Numbered from the stretch's first letter, positions 36,018 through 44,050 are shown. The stretch is DNA of 46,552 nucleotides from Candidatus Methanimicrococcus odontotermitis (GCA_031286065.1 JAITUZ010000004.1:1-46552), one strand, 5' to 3'. Program-made: numbers and translations. The notes: generated by a model from the sequence alone, not told the origin.

Positions 36018-36299
36018 ATGGCAAAACATTGGTTTCCCGTTTTTTCTTCCGAAAAATGCCGGCGATGCCAAATTTGCGTGACAGCCTGCCCTTTAGAAAT
36101 CATTGAGTTTGATGAGGCTTTCGGCGGTTCTTCCGGCAAGTCTTTCGGCGATTTTCCTATCGGTTCCGTTTTGCCCGTTCCGCGTCTTTCCGACCCGATG
36201 CTGTGTCCCGTGAATTGTTTCAAATGCGCCCAAGCATGTCCGAATGACGCTGTCGGAATCATCCGCCCGGCGAAACCCTGCGACTGCTGTTCTTTTTAA
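36018..36299 (+). CDS. Ferredoxin-like protein with two 4Fe-4S motifs
   Basis: A 93-residue protein with two clusters of ligands: CRRCQICVTACP at about residues 14-25 and CPVNCFKCAQACP at about 63-75. The first is a standard CxxCxxCxxxCP; the second has CxxxCxxC instead of CxxCxxC. The segment between them is unusually long (about 38 residues). Two or three extra cysteines end the protein (KPCDCCSF). It is a likely electron carrier with unknown partners. It is placed among the lipoprotein genes, with a terminator just upstream, so it probably has its own transcript. Confidence 0.85.
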   Translation: MAKHWFPVFSSEKCRRCQICVTACPLEIIEFDEAFGGSSGKSFGDFPIGSVLPVPRLSDPMLCPVNCFKCAQACPNDAVGIIRPAKPCDCCSF

Positions 36300-36311
36300 T
36301 TCTGCCTTGAA

Positions 36312-36367
36312 AGATTTTTATATAAAATCTCCCTTAATTATAATGATTGATTCTATTATAATCAGTC
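36312..36367 (+). promoter_or_regulatory. Promoter and inverted repeats before lipoprotein 2
   Basis: TTTATATAAA sits at the centre of the near-palindrome AGATTTTTATATAAAATCT (36312-36330). About 20 bp downstream, GATTGATT and AATCAGTC (36345-36367) form an inverted repeat over the expected transcription start. Confidence 0.55.
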
Positions 36368-36386
36368 GCGGAATGGAGGGATTTCT

Positions 36387-36956
36387 ATAAAAGCAATTCA
36401 AATTTTAATCGTCTTCTTCTTCTTTTTAATTGCTGCCGGCGCTTCCGGTTGTTTAGGCAATGACGACAGTTCAGAGGAGGCCACTGTGGCAGACAACGGC
36501 ACATCCGGCAATTCAAGCGTTGCCGACACGCCTTTAAATTACAGCACAAACATCGTGACGGTTCAGGACATGCCGCAAGGCTTCACATTTTTGTCCACTC
36601 AAAGCGTTAAATCTCACGGTGAAAATATCGGCATCACGGATGTCCTCTACGGTTACAGAGGCTACTACAAATTTACGAACGATACGGTTTCAAACGCCAC
36701 CGTTTATTTCTACTGCTTCAAAACAAACGGAACAGCCGAGGCCGCCAAATATTATCAGACAATGGCAAATTCTTATTCAGGAGACACTTCCTCCGTTCAG
36801 CTCAACGGTCACGAAGCAACCAAATTTACAGCAGCAAGCGGTTCAGACATGATTGCTTGGACGCGCGATAATTTGATTTTCGTTTCCAAAGGTCCGGTCG
36901 CCGGCGAAATTGATTATGAAACATTGGAATCTTTGGCCGCCGCGTCAGAGATTTAA
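36387..36956 (+). CDS. Lipoprotein 2, probable ATA start
   Basis: About 189 residues. The first conventional start (GTG at 36486) would remove the whole signal peptide. Reading upstream in frame gives (M)KAIQILIVFFFFLIAAGASGCLGNDDSS, a textbook lipoprotein signal with lipobox ASGC. Its first codon is ATA at 36387, seven bases after GGAGG. The mature part has the same domain as lipoproteins 1 and 3: DMPQGFTFLSTQSVKSHGENIGITDVLYGYRGYYK, then LNGHEATKFTAASGSD. It is closest to lipoprotein 3, which starts 20 bp downstream; the two are probably co-transcribed. Function unknown. Confidence 0.8.
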   Translation: MKAIQILIVFFFFLIAAGASGCLGNDDSSEEATVADNGTSGNSSVADTPLNYSTNIVTVQDMPQGFTFLSTQSVKSHGENIGITDVLYGYRGYYKFTNDTVSNATVYFYCFKTNGTAEAAKYYQTMANSYSGDTSSVQLNGHEATKFTAASGSDMIAWTRDNLIFVSKGPVAGEIDYETLESLAAASEI

Positions 36957-36976
36957 TATTTCAATCGAGGGATTTT

Positions 36977-37618
36977 ATGGTATTCCGCAGGAATCAAAAG
37001 CTTCTCTGTATCCTTTTCATCATAGCCGCGGCCGCGGGCGGTGTTTCGGGATGTTTGAGCGATGACGGCGGCAATACAACTCCCGCTGCGGCACCCGAGA
37101 GCTCTGATTCTGTTCCGGCGTCTCCAAATGTTGATTTTTCGGACATTCCCGAGACGCTCCGGCCGATTCCTCCGTTTGACGCGAACTTAACCATCCTTGA
37201 TCCGGTTCCCGAAGGATTTACCTTTTTTTCAACGGCCACCGTTAAATCTCACGGGCAGCATATCGGCGTGACAGACGCGCTCTTCGGCTATCAAGGCATT
37301 TATCATTACGGTGAAAACGAAACGCCCGTCTTCTTGACGTTTTACGGCCTCTCGCTTGCAAATACGACAAAAACGTCCGAGATGTATATTCAGATGATGA
37401 AAGACAGCCACGCTAAGCAATACGGCGCCGCCGGCAAAATTTCATCTCTTCAAATCAACGGGCGCAGCGCGGTATTGTTTGAAGCGGCAGCGGATGAAAC
37501 GCCTCAGTACGGCAAGTATATGATTGCGTGGACTCTCGGCAGCGGCATGTTTGTCACGGTGACCGGCACTGCTGACAAAGCCGCGCTGGAATCTTTGGCG
37601 GCGGCGGTCAGCTATTAA
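36977..37618 (+). CDS. Lipoprotein 3, paralog of lipoproteins 1 and 2
   Basis: A 213-residue lipoprotein with signal peptide MVFRRNQKLLCILFIIAAAAGGVSGC and a lipobox Cys near residue 26. A Pro/Ser-rich linker follows, then the shared domain (PVPEGFTFFSTATVKSHGQHIGVTDALFGYQGIYHY) and a conserved end (KYMIAWTLGSGMFVTVTGTADKAALESLAAAVSY). GAGGG precedes the ATG, 20 bp after lipoprotein 2. The phrase VKSHG-x-x-IG-x-TDA/VL-x-GY-x-G is kept in all of them except that lipoprotein 1 has VTADKENLDG. I know of no named family. Confidence 0.85.
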   Translation: MVFRRNQKLLCILFIIAAAAGGVSGCLSDDGGNTTPAAAPESSDSVPASPNVDFSDIPETLRPIPPFDANLTILDPVPEGFTFFSTATVKSHGQHIGVTDALFGYQGIYHYGENETPVFLTFYGLSLANTTKTSEMYIQMMKDSHAKQYGAAGKISSLQINGRSAVLFEAAADETPQYGKYMIAWTLGSGMFVTVTGTADKAALESLAAAVSY

Positions 37619-37661
37619 ATATAAAAATCAATGAGGGCGTTTTCTCTCCTCTTTTTATTTT

Positions 37662-38201
37662 TTAAATTTTATTGACGGCGTTTTCCGCCTGCTCGATAAC
37701 GTCCTGCTTGAATCGGGCCGCGCCCGCTTCCTGAACGCCTTTTGCGATAACGATATCCGCGATTTCAACGCCGATGTATTCCAAGCTGTCCCGATACATG
37801 CCGATGACATGGGACGCCGTTTTTTCTTCCGTATCTTCCATGGGGATGACCAATATCACTTTTTTGTTTCGGAACGTTTCACGCGGCAAACCGTACCACC
37901 GATCGGTAAAGACTTTCATTTGCGCGGTCGGCCCCCACCAGTAAACAGGCGTTCCAAGAATCCATATGCCGGAGTCTTTCATTTTTTCGCCGAGTTCCCG
38001 CATCCTGTCTTTTTTAACACATCCTTTTTCTGATTTGCGGCAGGCATCGCACGCTTCGCAAAACCCGATATCCGCATCGTTTAATGAAATATATTCTGTT
38101 TCAAACCCCTTCTCCGCCGCTTTTTCCAAAATCATCCGCATCAAAAAAGCCGTGTTTCCGTTTTTTCGGGGACTGCCGCAAAAACCTGTTACTTTTGTCA
38201 T
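37662..38201 (-). CDS. Iron-sulfur flavoprotein (Isf), flavodoxin-like reductase
   Basis: A 179-residue flavodoxin-fold protein. The FMN-binding loop is GFCGSPRKNGNTAFLM near residues 6-21. The sequence FCEACDACRKSEKGC near 47-61 is CxxCxxCx6C, the compact cysteine motif that binds the 4Fe-4S cluster in Isf proteins of methanogens. LGTPVYWWGPTAQMKVFTDRW is the second FMN contact region. Isf takes electrons from ferredoxin and can reduce O2 or H2O2 in Methanosarcina thermophila. The ATG precedes the KVTGFCGSP strand, with GGAGAAA upstream on this strand. Confidence 0.9.
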   Translation of the reverse strand: MTKVTGFCGSPRKNGNTAFLMRMILEKAAEKGFETEYISLNDADIGFCEACDACRKSEKGCVKKDRMRELGEKMKDSGIWILGTPVYWWGPTAQMKVFTDRWYGLPRETFRNKKVILVIPMEDTEEKTASHVIGMYRDSLEYIGVEIADIVIAKGVQEAGAARFKQDVIEQAENAVNKI

Positions 38202-38327
38202 TTTTTTCTCCTATCTTCCTGTTTTATTTGTTTATTTGGATCTTAAAAAGCTTGAACTCTCTTGTCTTTACTTATTATCTATCTGCTGATGAATTAAATC
38301 ACGGAAATCCGCCGTTTCAATCAATAT

Positions 38328-38337
38328 CTTTTAATAC
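38328..38337 (+). promoter_or_regulatory. TATA box of the tRNA-Met gene
   Basis: CTTTTAATAC, about 30 bp before the mature 5' end of the tRNA, the expected spacing for an archaeal tRNA promoter. Confidence 0.65.
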
Positions 38338-38365
38338 CAAAATGCCTATTCTAATGCATTCGATT

Positions 38366-38486
38366 GCCCGGATAGCCTAGTCGGTTGGGGCGCCAGACTC
38401 ATAGGGAAATAAATGACGGCGTCTTGTTGGAATTTCAAAATTCCTGAGACATCTGGAGGTCGCGTGTTCGAGTCACGCTCCGGGCA
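38366..38486 (+). tRNA. tRNA-Met (CAU), elongator type, with intron
   Basis: Exons are 38366-38403 and 38451-38486 (74 nt mature). The acceptor GCCCGGA pairs with TCCGGGC; the D-arm uses GCC/GGC; the anticodon stem CCAGA/TCTGG encloses CT-CAT-A. A 47-nt intron (38404-38450) lies after position 37, the usual archaeal site. The T-arm GCGTG-TTCGAGT-CACGC is complete and the discriminator is A; CCA is not encoded. The GCCCGGA acceptor favours elongator methionine over tRNA-Ile2, which also has a CAU anticodon. Confidence 0.9.
38404..38450 (+). other. tRNA intron with internal hairpin
   Basis: The intron follows the anticodon loop position 37. It contains the perfect hairpin GGAATTT-CA-AAATTCC (38429-38444). 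The bulge-helix-bulge needed by the splicing endonuclease would form across the exon-intron borders. Confidence 0.7.
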
Positions 38487-38567
38487 CTGTTTTTATACAA
38501 TATTTTTTAATCTTTTTCTTTTGATCTCGCTTTTATTTGTCCGGTTTCATTTATCTGATTTTTCATT

Positions 38568-38978
38568 TTATTTTTCAATCCGGTAAGCATTCGCTGTCAT
38601 TTCAGCGACATTCGTTCCTAAATTATCCGTTATTTCCATGCGGTAAACAGATATCCTTTTTCCTTTTTGAAGACAGATCGCTTTTGAAATCAATTTATCG
38701 CCCTTCGCCGGTTTGAAAAAACTGATGTTGCAGGACTGGGCGACGGAAATTGAACTGCTGCCGTTTTTCAAGTCTTCCGAATTGCACGCGATGGCGAAGG
38801 TGAAGTCCGCCAGCGTGAAAACGGCTCCGCCCTGTACCGTTCCGACAGAGTTGGAGTGTTTCTTTTCGATATTCAACGAACAGACAACTTCGTTATCCGT
38901 TATTTCTTCAATCACGATGCCTGTCATTTCCGCAAATTTGTCATTTTCGAAAAACGCTTTGATTTGGTTCACATCCAT
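38568..38978 (-). CDS. PaaI-type hotdog thioesterase
   Basis: A 136-residue hotdog protein. The signature is NSVGTVQGGAVFTLADFTFAIACNS near residues 43-67 (G-x-x-x-G-G), typical of PaaI/YdiI acyl-CoA thioesterases in which the central helix carries Asp or Glu as catalytic residue. The substrate is unknown. The start is set to the ATG at 38978 because GAGGAGA lies 8 nt upstream; the earlier ATG at 38999 lies before this site. It is convergent with the tRNA-Met. Confidence 0.85.
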   Translation of the reverse strand: MDVNQIKAFFENDKFAEMTGIVIEEITDNEVVCSLNIEKKHSNSVGTVQGGAVFTLADFTFAIACNSEDLKNGSSSISVAQSCNISFFKPAKGDKLISKAICLQKGKRISVYRMEITDNLGTNVAEMTANAYRIEK

Positions 38979-39049
38979 GGTAATCTCCTCATCTGTCATT
39001 TATTATCATTTATTTTTTTGAATTAATGATTTGAACTTAATTATTTATT

Positions 39050-39323
39050 GCGGGTCGGAGCCGTCAACTTCACGCGTGCGCTGCGCCGAATGGGCAAAAT
39101 ACAATATTACGGTGAACGCCATCTGCCCCGGCTTTTTTCTGACGGAATCGACGGAAACCGTGTTGGATTCGGAAGCTTTCTAAAGTTTTATGAAAGCGAT
39201 CCTGTGAAAAGGTACGGCGAAAAAGGCGAGCTGAATCCGGTGCTGCTTTATTCGGCGGCGAACGAATTCGGCTATACTACAGGAACGGCGGTTGTCGTTG
39301 ACGGCGGAACGACTCGCGTTTGA
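39050..39323 (+). pseudogene. Remnant of a short-chain dehydrogenase/reductase, truncated and frameshifted
   Basis: Only the last third of an SDR (FabG/gluconate 5-dehydrogenase-like) is left. Frame 1 gives GAVNFTRAL. A shift then leads into AEWAKYNITVNAICPGFFLTESTETVLDSEAF, which ends in a stop at 39181. A further shift returns to KFYESDPVKRYGEKGELNPV and finally FGYTTGTAVVVDGGTTRV. Together these are colinear with an SDR C-terminus, including the NAICPG and the final VVDGG. The nucleotide-binding fold and the catalytic Tyr-x-x-x-Lys are gone. A perfect terminator follows. I infer a decayed gene with at least two indels. Confidence 0.88.
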
Positions 39324-39325
39324 TG

Positions 39326-39357
39326 AAAAAGATTTTTTCAAATCTTTTTCTTTTTTT
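39326..39357 (+). terminator. Terminator retained after the SDR remnant
   Basis: AAAAAGATTT, loop TTTC, AAATCTTTTT, then CTTTTTTTCTCC; a perfect 10-bp stem. Confidence 0.75.
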
Positions 39358-39411
39358 CTCCTTTTTTCAATCCAAAAAGGATTTATTAAATTAAACGAGT
39401 TAATAGCCGAT

Positions 39412-42400
39412 ATGAATTTTCAGATTCTTGACGCGGATTATAAACTCATCGGCGAAAATGAGCCGGTGATTCGGCTTTTTGGCAGAAGCGATGACGGTAA
39501 AAGCGTTTGCTGTCTCGTTCCGGGATTCGAACCGTTTTTTTATGCAAAAAGCACAAAACCCGAAGAAACTCAAAAGGAACTTTTGGAGAAATTTCCGCAA
39601 ATCGTCCGCGTTGAAATCGTTGAGCGCTACGGCCCTGTCGGCTATCAGACCAAGACATCGCCTTATTTGAAAATTATTGTTCAGGCGCCGAAAAACGTTC
39701 CTGAAATCCGTGACGATATCGCGAAATTACCGAACGTTGCGGCGCTGTTTGAAAGTGATATTTTATTCCGCAACAGATTCCTCGTTGATATGAATCTCGG
39801 CGGCTTTCAATGGGCGGCTGCCGAGGAAGACTCTGCTTTAGACCGCGCTCATTTATTGCAGGAAATCCCCGTCAAAGCGGACACGATTATCTGCGCCAAA
39901 TCCGTAACGCCGCTTGACCGCATCTCAAACGCGCCGCTTCGTTATCTTTCTTTTGATATCGAATGCCTGCCCGACGGCGGCAGCATGCCGACGCCTGAAA
40001 AGTCTCCTGTCATTTTGGTCAGTTTTGCGTTTGAGCCGGCTTGGGACGGCAAAAAAACGCTTGTTTATGTCGGAAAACCAAAACCGGACGGGTTTGACTT
40101 TGAAACGAGTGACGCCGACGGCGACACGATTTGGCTGGGGAATGAAAATGAGCTTCTTGCCAAAACTTTTGATACCATCAATCAATTTGATCCGGATTTC
40201 ATCACCGGCTACAACATTTCTGATTTCGATATCACTTATTTGCTTCGCCGCGCCGATGTTTTGAAGAAAAAAGGCGCTGTGATCCGAACCGGAATCGCCC
40301 GGGACAACAGCCCGATTTTTTCCAAAAAATTCGGCTTAACGGTCAAAACAGAAATCGTCGGGCGTATCGTTGCCGATGTTTTGCCTCTGGTCCGCCGTAA
40401 TTTCAGTTTGAAACAATACACGCTCCGAAACGCCGCCAAAGAACTTCTCGGCCGCGAAAAGCTGGATGTTCCGGCTGCGAAAATGGAACGCTATTGGGCG
40501 GATAACGGCGAAAAACTGGCGCAATTCATTAATTATTCCCGCCGCGACTCGGAATTGGCAATCGGGCTGCTGCTGAATTTGAAGATTTTAGACAAATACA
40601 TCGCTTTGGCGCGCATTACCAATTCTGTCGTTCAGGAAACATTGAGCGGCGGACAGACGTCAATGGTTGAGCAGGTCATGCTCAAAGAATACGGAAAACA
40701 CAATCGTGTGATGCCTGTCAAGCCCGATGATGAAGCCTATGAAGAGCGCGATGAAGAGGAAGAACTCAAAGGCGGCGCCGTTTTAGACCCTGTCCGCGGT
40801 CTTCATGAAAATGTCATTATTCTCGACTATAAGTCTCTTTATCCGACGATCATGATGGCGCATAATTTGTGTTACACGACAATCGTCAATGATAAACGTG
40901 ATCTCGAATCGTTCGGGCTCACGGAAAACGATGTTGACATAACGCCGACAGGCGGCATTTTTGTTAAACAAAGCGTTGTCAAGGGAATTGTTCCATCCAT
41001 TCTGGAAGATTTGCTCAGCCGCAGGATGGAAACTAAAAAAATGATGAAGCAGACACAGGATGAAGCGGAGATCCGCTCTCTTGACGCCACGCAGATGGCG
41101 CTTAAAATCCTTCTGAACAGTTATTACGGCTACACGGGGTACGCCCGCGCCCGCCTTTACAGTATGATTATGGCCGGTTCCGTTACCAGTATCGGCCGTG
41201 AAAATATTATCAACACGGAACGAATCATCACTCAGGAAATCGGCAAACTTTATCTTTACGAAGGCAAAGCGCTGTTCGTAAATGAAATCAAAGAACTGTT
41301 TAAAGCGGCCGGAAAAAGAATTGAAACGGATTTTGATTCCGGTGCCATCTCCGATTTAGATTCCGCCGTGATTGACGGCAGCGTCAAAATCGTTTTGCTT
41401 TCTGTTGTTTACGGTGATACGGACAGCGTTTTCATGCATTGTTTCCCCGAATCGGGCGGGGAGTTCACGCCCGAGCAATTTGAACTGGACGCCGCCGCAT
41501 TGGTCGGGTCCAGGACCGCAGACATCGTTACCGCTTCACTGCCGGCGCCGATGGAGCTTGAGTTTGAGGCGGTGGCCAGACGCGCGGTCTTGATTGCCAA
41601 GAAGCGGTACGCTCAATGGATTTTTGAGCGCGGCGGCTCAGGCTGGACGGATAAAATCAAAGTCAAGGGGATGGAAACTGTTCGCCGGGATTGGTGTGAA
41701 CTGACTTCCAATACGTTGTCCCGCGTCTTGGAGCTTGTTTTGATGAAAGGTAATGTCGATGAAGCCGTCAAACATGTCCGGTCCGTGACGAGTTCTCTCC
41801 GCAATTTAGATTTGAAGGAAAATCCCGATTTTATCAATAAATTGATCCTCACAAAGAGTTATTCCAAGAAAACGGACAATTACAAAAACAAGCAGCCGCA
41901 TCTGACGGTCGTTGAAAAAATTAAATCCCGTACGGGAATTTCAACGCCGCTTGGAACGCGCGTTCCGTTTGTGATCATTTCCGGAAAAGGATTGTTTGTC
42001 GAGCGCGCCGAAGACCCTGATTTTGTTTTAGCTCACAATGTTCCTTTAGATATGGAATATTATATCAAGAAACAAATTTTGCCGCCGGTCGAACGTATTT
42101 TGGAAGTTTTCGGCGTTGACGCGGGTTCATTGGATAAATATCAGCAAAAAGGATTGTTTGATTTCGCCGACGCGGCCCCTGTTCTTAAAAAAGAGCCGGC
42201 CGCGCGTTCCGTCTCAGATGTCGCTTCCAATAAAATCGACCTGTCCGCTATGGTAAAAGGCGCGGGCGGATTTGAAGACACCGGTCCGTCAAAAGCGTCC
42301 GCCTATAAAGAAGAAGCGGCGGGAGATATCCCTGAGACGTTTTCGGGAGATCTGTCAATTGAACTCGAACATGCCGGATCCGTAAACGACGCGTCTGATC

Positions 42401-42561
42401 TTTCGCCGAGTGCTTCCGCTGACACGGTGCCGGCAGAGATACAGGCGGCGGCATCGGCAGAGATACAGGCGGAGGCACCTGCGGAGATACAGGCGGCGGC
42501 ACCGGCCGCATCCAAGGACGGCGGCAAACAAAAACCTCAGCGGTCATTGTTCGATTTTTGA
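39412..42561 (+). CDS. polB: Family B DNA polymerase (PolB)
   Basis: A 1049-residue replicative or repair polymerase with proofreading. Exonuclease motifs are SFDIE near 182 (Exo I), YNISDFD near 267 (Exo II) and YSRRDSE near 375 (Exo III). Polymerase motif A is DYKSLYPTIMM near 472, motif B KILLNSYYGYTG near 565, and motif C YGDTDS near 667, followed by KKRYA. It ends PQRSLFDF, a PCNA-interacting (PIP) box. The start is the ATG at 39412 (MNFQILDADYKL); the frame runs further upstream into the SDR remnant, which is why a longer ORF appears. Residues 960-1040 are an Ala/Glu/Ser-rich linker with short repeats. Confidence 0.97.
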   Translation: MNFQILDADYKLIGENEPVIRLFGRSDDGKSVCCLVPGFEPFFYAKSTKPEETQKELLEKFPQIVRVEIVERYGPVGYQTKTSPYLKIIVQAPKNVPEIRDDIAKLPNVAALFESDILFRNRFLVDMNLGGFQWAAAEEDSALDRAHLLQEIPVKADTIICAKSVTPLDRISNAPLRYLSFDIECLPDGGSMPTPEKSPVILVSFAFEPAWDGKKTLVYVGKPKPDGFDFETSDADGDTIWLGNENELLAKTFDTINQFDPDFITGYNISDFDITYLLRRADVLKKKGAVIRTGIARDNSPIFSKKFGLTVKTEIVGRIVADVLPLVRRNFSLKQYTLRNAAKELLGREKLDVPAAKMERYWADNGEKLAQFINYSRRDSELAIGLLLNLKILDKYIALARITNSVVQETLSGGQTSMVEQVMLKEYGKHNRVMPVKPDDEAYEERDEEEELKGGAVLDPVRGLHENVIILDYKSLYPTIMMAHNLCYTTIVNDKRDLESFGLTENDVDITPTGGIFVKQSVVKGIVPSILEDLLSRRMETKKMMKQTQDEAEIRSLDATQMALKILLNSYYGYTGYARARLYSMIMAGSVTSIGRENIINTERIITQEIGKLYLYEGKALFVNEIKELFKAAGKRIETDFDSGAISDLDSAVIDGSVKIVLLSVVYGDTDSVFMHCFPESGGEFTPEQFELDAAALVGSRTADIVTASLPAPMELEFEAVARRAVLIAKKRYAQWIFERGGSGWTDKIKVKGMETVRRDWCELTSNTLSRVLELVLMKGNVDEAVKHVRSVTSSLRNLDLKENPDFINKLILTKSYSKKTDNYKNKQPHLTVVEKIKSRTGISTPLGTRVPFVIISGKGLFVERAEDPDFVLAHNVPLDMEYYIKKQILPPVERILEVFGVDAGSLDKYQQKGLFDFADAAPVLKKEPAARSVSDVASNKIDLSAMVKGAGGFEDTGPSKASAYKEEAAGDIPETFSGDLSIELEHAGSVNDASDLSPSASADTVPAEIQAAASAEIQAEAPAEIQAAAPAASKDGGKQKPQRSLFDF
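42430..42516 (+). repeat. Tandem repeats coding AEIQA units in the PolB linker
   Basis: About four imperfect copies of a GCAGAGATACAGGCGGCG-like unit encode AEIQAAASAEIQAEAPAEIQ just before the PIP box. They are likely to vary in length between strains. Confidence 0.8.
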
Positions 42562-42640
42562 TTCATCCGTTTTACAGTTCATTTATTTTTTATTTTGGCC
42601 GCGGGTGAAATTTATTTAAGTTAAAGGACAATGTTGGTTT

Positions 42641-44050
42641 ATGCCTGATGTTCTGATTCAAAATGCCCGCGTTCTTGAAGACGGCCGCTTGGTTCCGGCT
42701 GAAATTTTAATTGAGGGCGGCAAGATTAAAGGAATCGCCAAAGAATTCCGTATTTCTTCTTATGATGAATTGATCAACGCTGACAAAATGGTTGTTATTC
42801 CGGCCGGCATTGATGGTCACGTTCATTTCAGAGATCCCGGTCTGACTTACAAAGAAGACTGGTATACAGGATCCTGCTCGGCTGCGGCCGGCGGCGTCGC
42901 CGTTGTTTTGGAACATCCCAACACGCTTCCGCCCGTCATTGATAAAACCGGTTTTTCTCTCAAACTCAAACACGCTCAAAAGAAATCCGTCATTGATTTC
43001 GGAATCAACGGCGGTGTGACGAACAATACGGGTCGGCTCAAAGAAATTTGGCGTCTCGGAATCAGTGTTTTTGGTGAAATTTTCATGGCGGAATCGACCG
43101 GCGGCTTGAATATCAGTAATGACGCTTTGGGGGGCGCGCTTTCAAAAATCGGCGAATTGAACGCTTTAGCCTGCATCCACGCTGAAGACGAAGCGATTCG
43201 CCTGATGAACGAAGAACTTCTCAAAAACGATCCGGCAATTGATATTCATTCCCGGGGCCGGCCCAACGAATGCGAAGAAGCTGCCGTTCGCAGCTGTATT
43301 CAAATCAATAAAGACGCCGCTGTTCCCGCAAGACTTCATTTCTGTCACACGAGCACGCCTGAAGCCGTCTCATTGATCTCAAAAGCGCAGAAAGAATTCT
43401 CTGCCGGCAGCGCGGGCGCAATTACTTGTGAAGTCACGCCGCATCATCTATTTTTGTCAACGAAAGATTACACAAAGCTCGGAACGCTCGGCAAGATGAA
43501 TCCGCCGCTGCGCTCTTCCGAAGATGCCGCGTACCTGATTCAGGCGCTCAACTCCGGTCTGATCAATGCCGTCGCCTCCGACCACGCGCCGCACATGCAT
43601 TATGAGAAGGATGCGCCGATGCGGTCCGCGCCGTCCGGTGTTCCCGGCGCGGAAACGCTGATGCCGCTCATGCTGGCCGCTGTTCGCAAAAATCTGTTCT
43701 CGCTGGAGCGGGTGATTCAAGTGACAAGCCGCAATCCGGCTCACATTTTCGGATTGTCTCGTCTCGGAAAAGGATCAATGGCTGAAGGGTATGACGCGGA
43801 TCTGCTTTTGTTTGATCCGAAAAACACGGTTCCGATTAAATCAAAAAATCTGCATACGCAATGTGACTGGACGCCTTATGAAGGAATGGACGGCATTTTC
43901 CCCGGGATGACATTCTCGCGCGGCGAGGTTGTTTGGGACGGGTCGCAGATCATTGCGAAAAAAGGGCGCGGCGCTTTTCTGCCGGGCGCCGGTTTAAAAA
44001 CCGATGAAGACGGTAAGATGATTTTGGAATATGACGATGAAGATGAATGA
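42641..44050 (+). CDS. pyrC: Dihydroorotase (class I)
   Basis: A 469-residue amidohydrolase. It cyclises carbamoyl-aspartate in pyrimidine synthesis. The metal-binding HxH is in GIDGHVHFRDPGLTYKEDW near residues 54-72. Further conserved sites are FCHTSTPEAV, CEVTPHHLFLS and ASDHAPH with the catalytic Asp. The segment where class I enzymes usually have a carboxylated lysine (FK-x-F) reads VFGEIFMAEST, with glutamate and no lysine. The ATG is at 42641, 79 bp after polB. A Glu/Asp-rich tail ends the protein. Confidence 0.92.
   Translation: MPDVLIQNARVLEDGRLVPAEILIEGGKIKGIAKEFRISSYDELINADKMVVIPAGIDGHVHFRDPGLTYKEDWYTGSCSAAAGGVAVVLEHPNTLPPVIDKTGFSLKLKHAQKKSVIDFGINGGVTNNTGRLKEIWRLGISVFGEIFMAESTGGLNISNDALGGALSKIGELNALACIHAEDEAIRLMNEELLKNDPAIDIHSRGRPNECEEAAVRSCIQINKDAAVPARLHFCHTSTPEAVSLISKAQKEFSAGSAGAITCEVTPHHLFLSTKDYTKLGTLGKMNPPLRSSEDAAYLIQALNSGLINAVASDHAPHMHYEKDAPMRSAPSGVPGAETLMPLMLAAVRKNLFSLERVIQVTSRNPAHIFGLSRLGKGSMAEGYDADLLLFDPKNTVPIKSKNLHTQCDWTPYEGMDGIFPGMTFSRGEVVWDGSQIIAKKGRGAFLPGAGLKTDEDGKMILEYDDEDE

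Noticed and set aside
36486-36500. GTG at 36486 as start of lipoprotein 2
   Set aside because: The signal peptide and lipobox lie upstream in the same frame.
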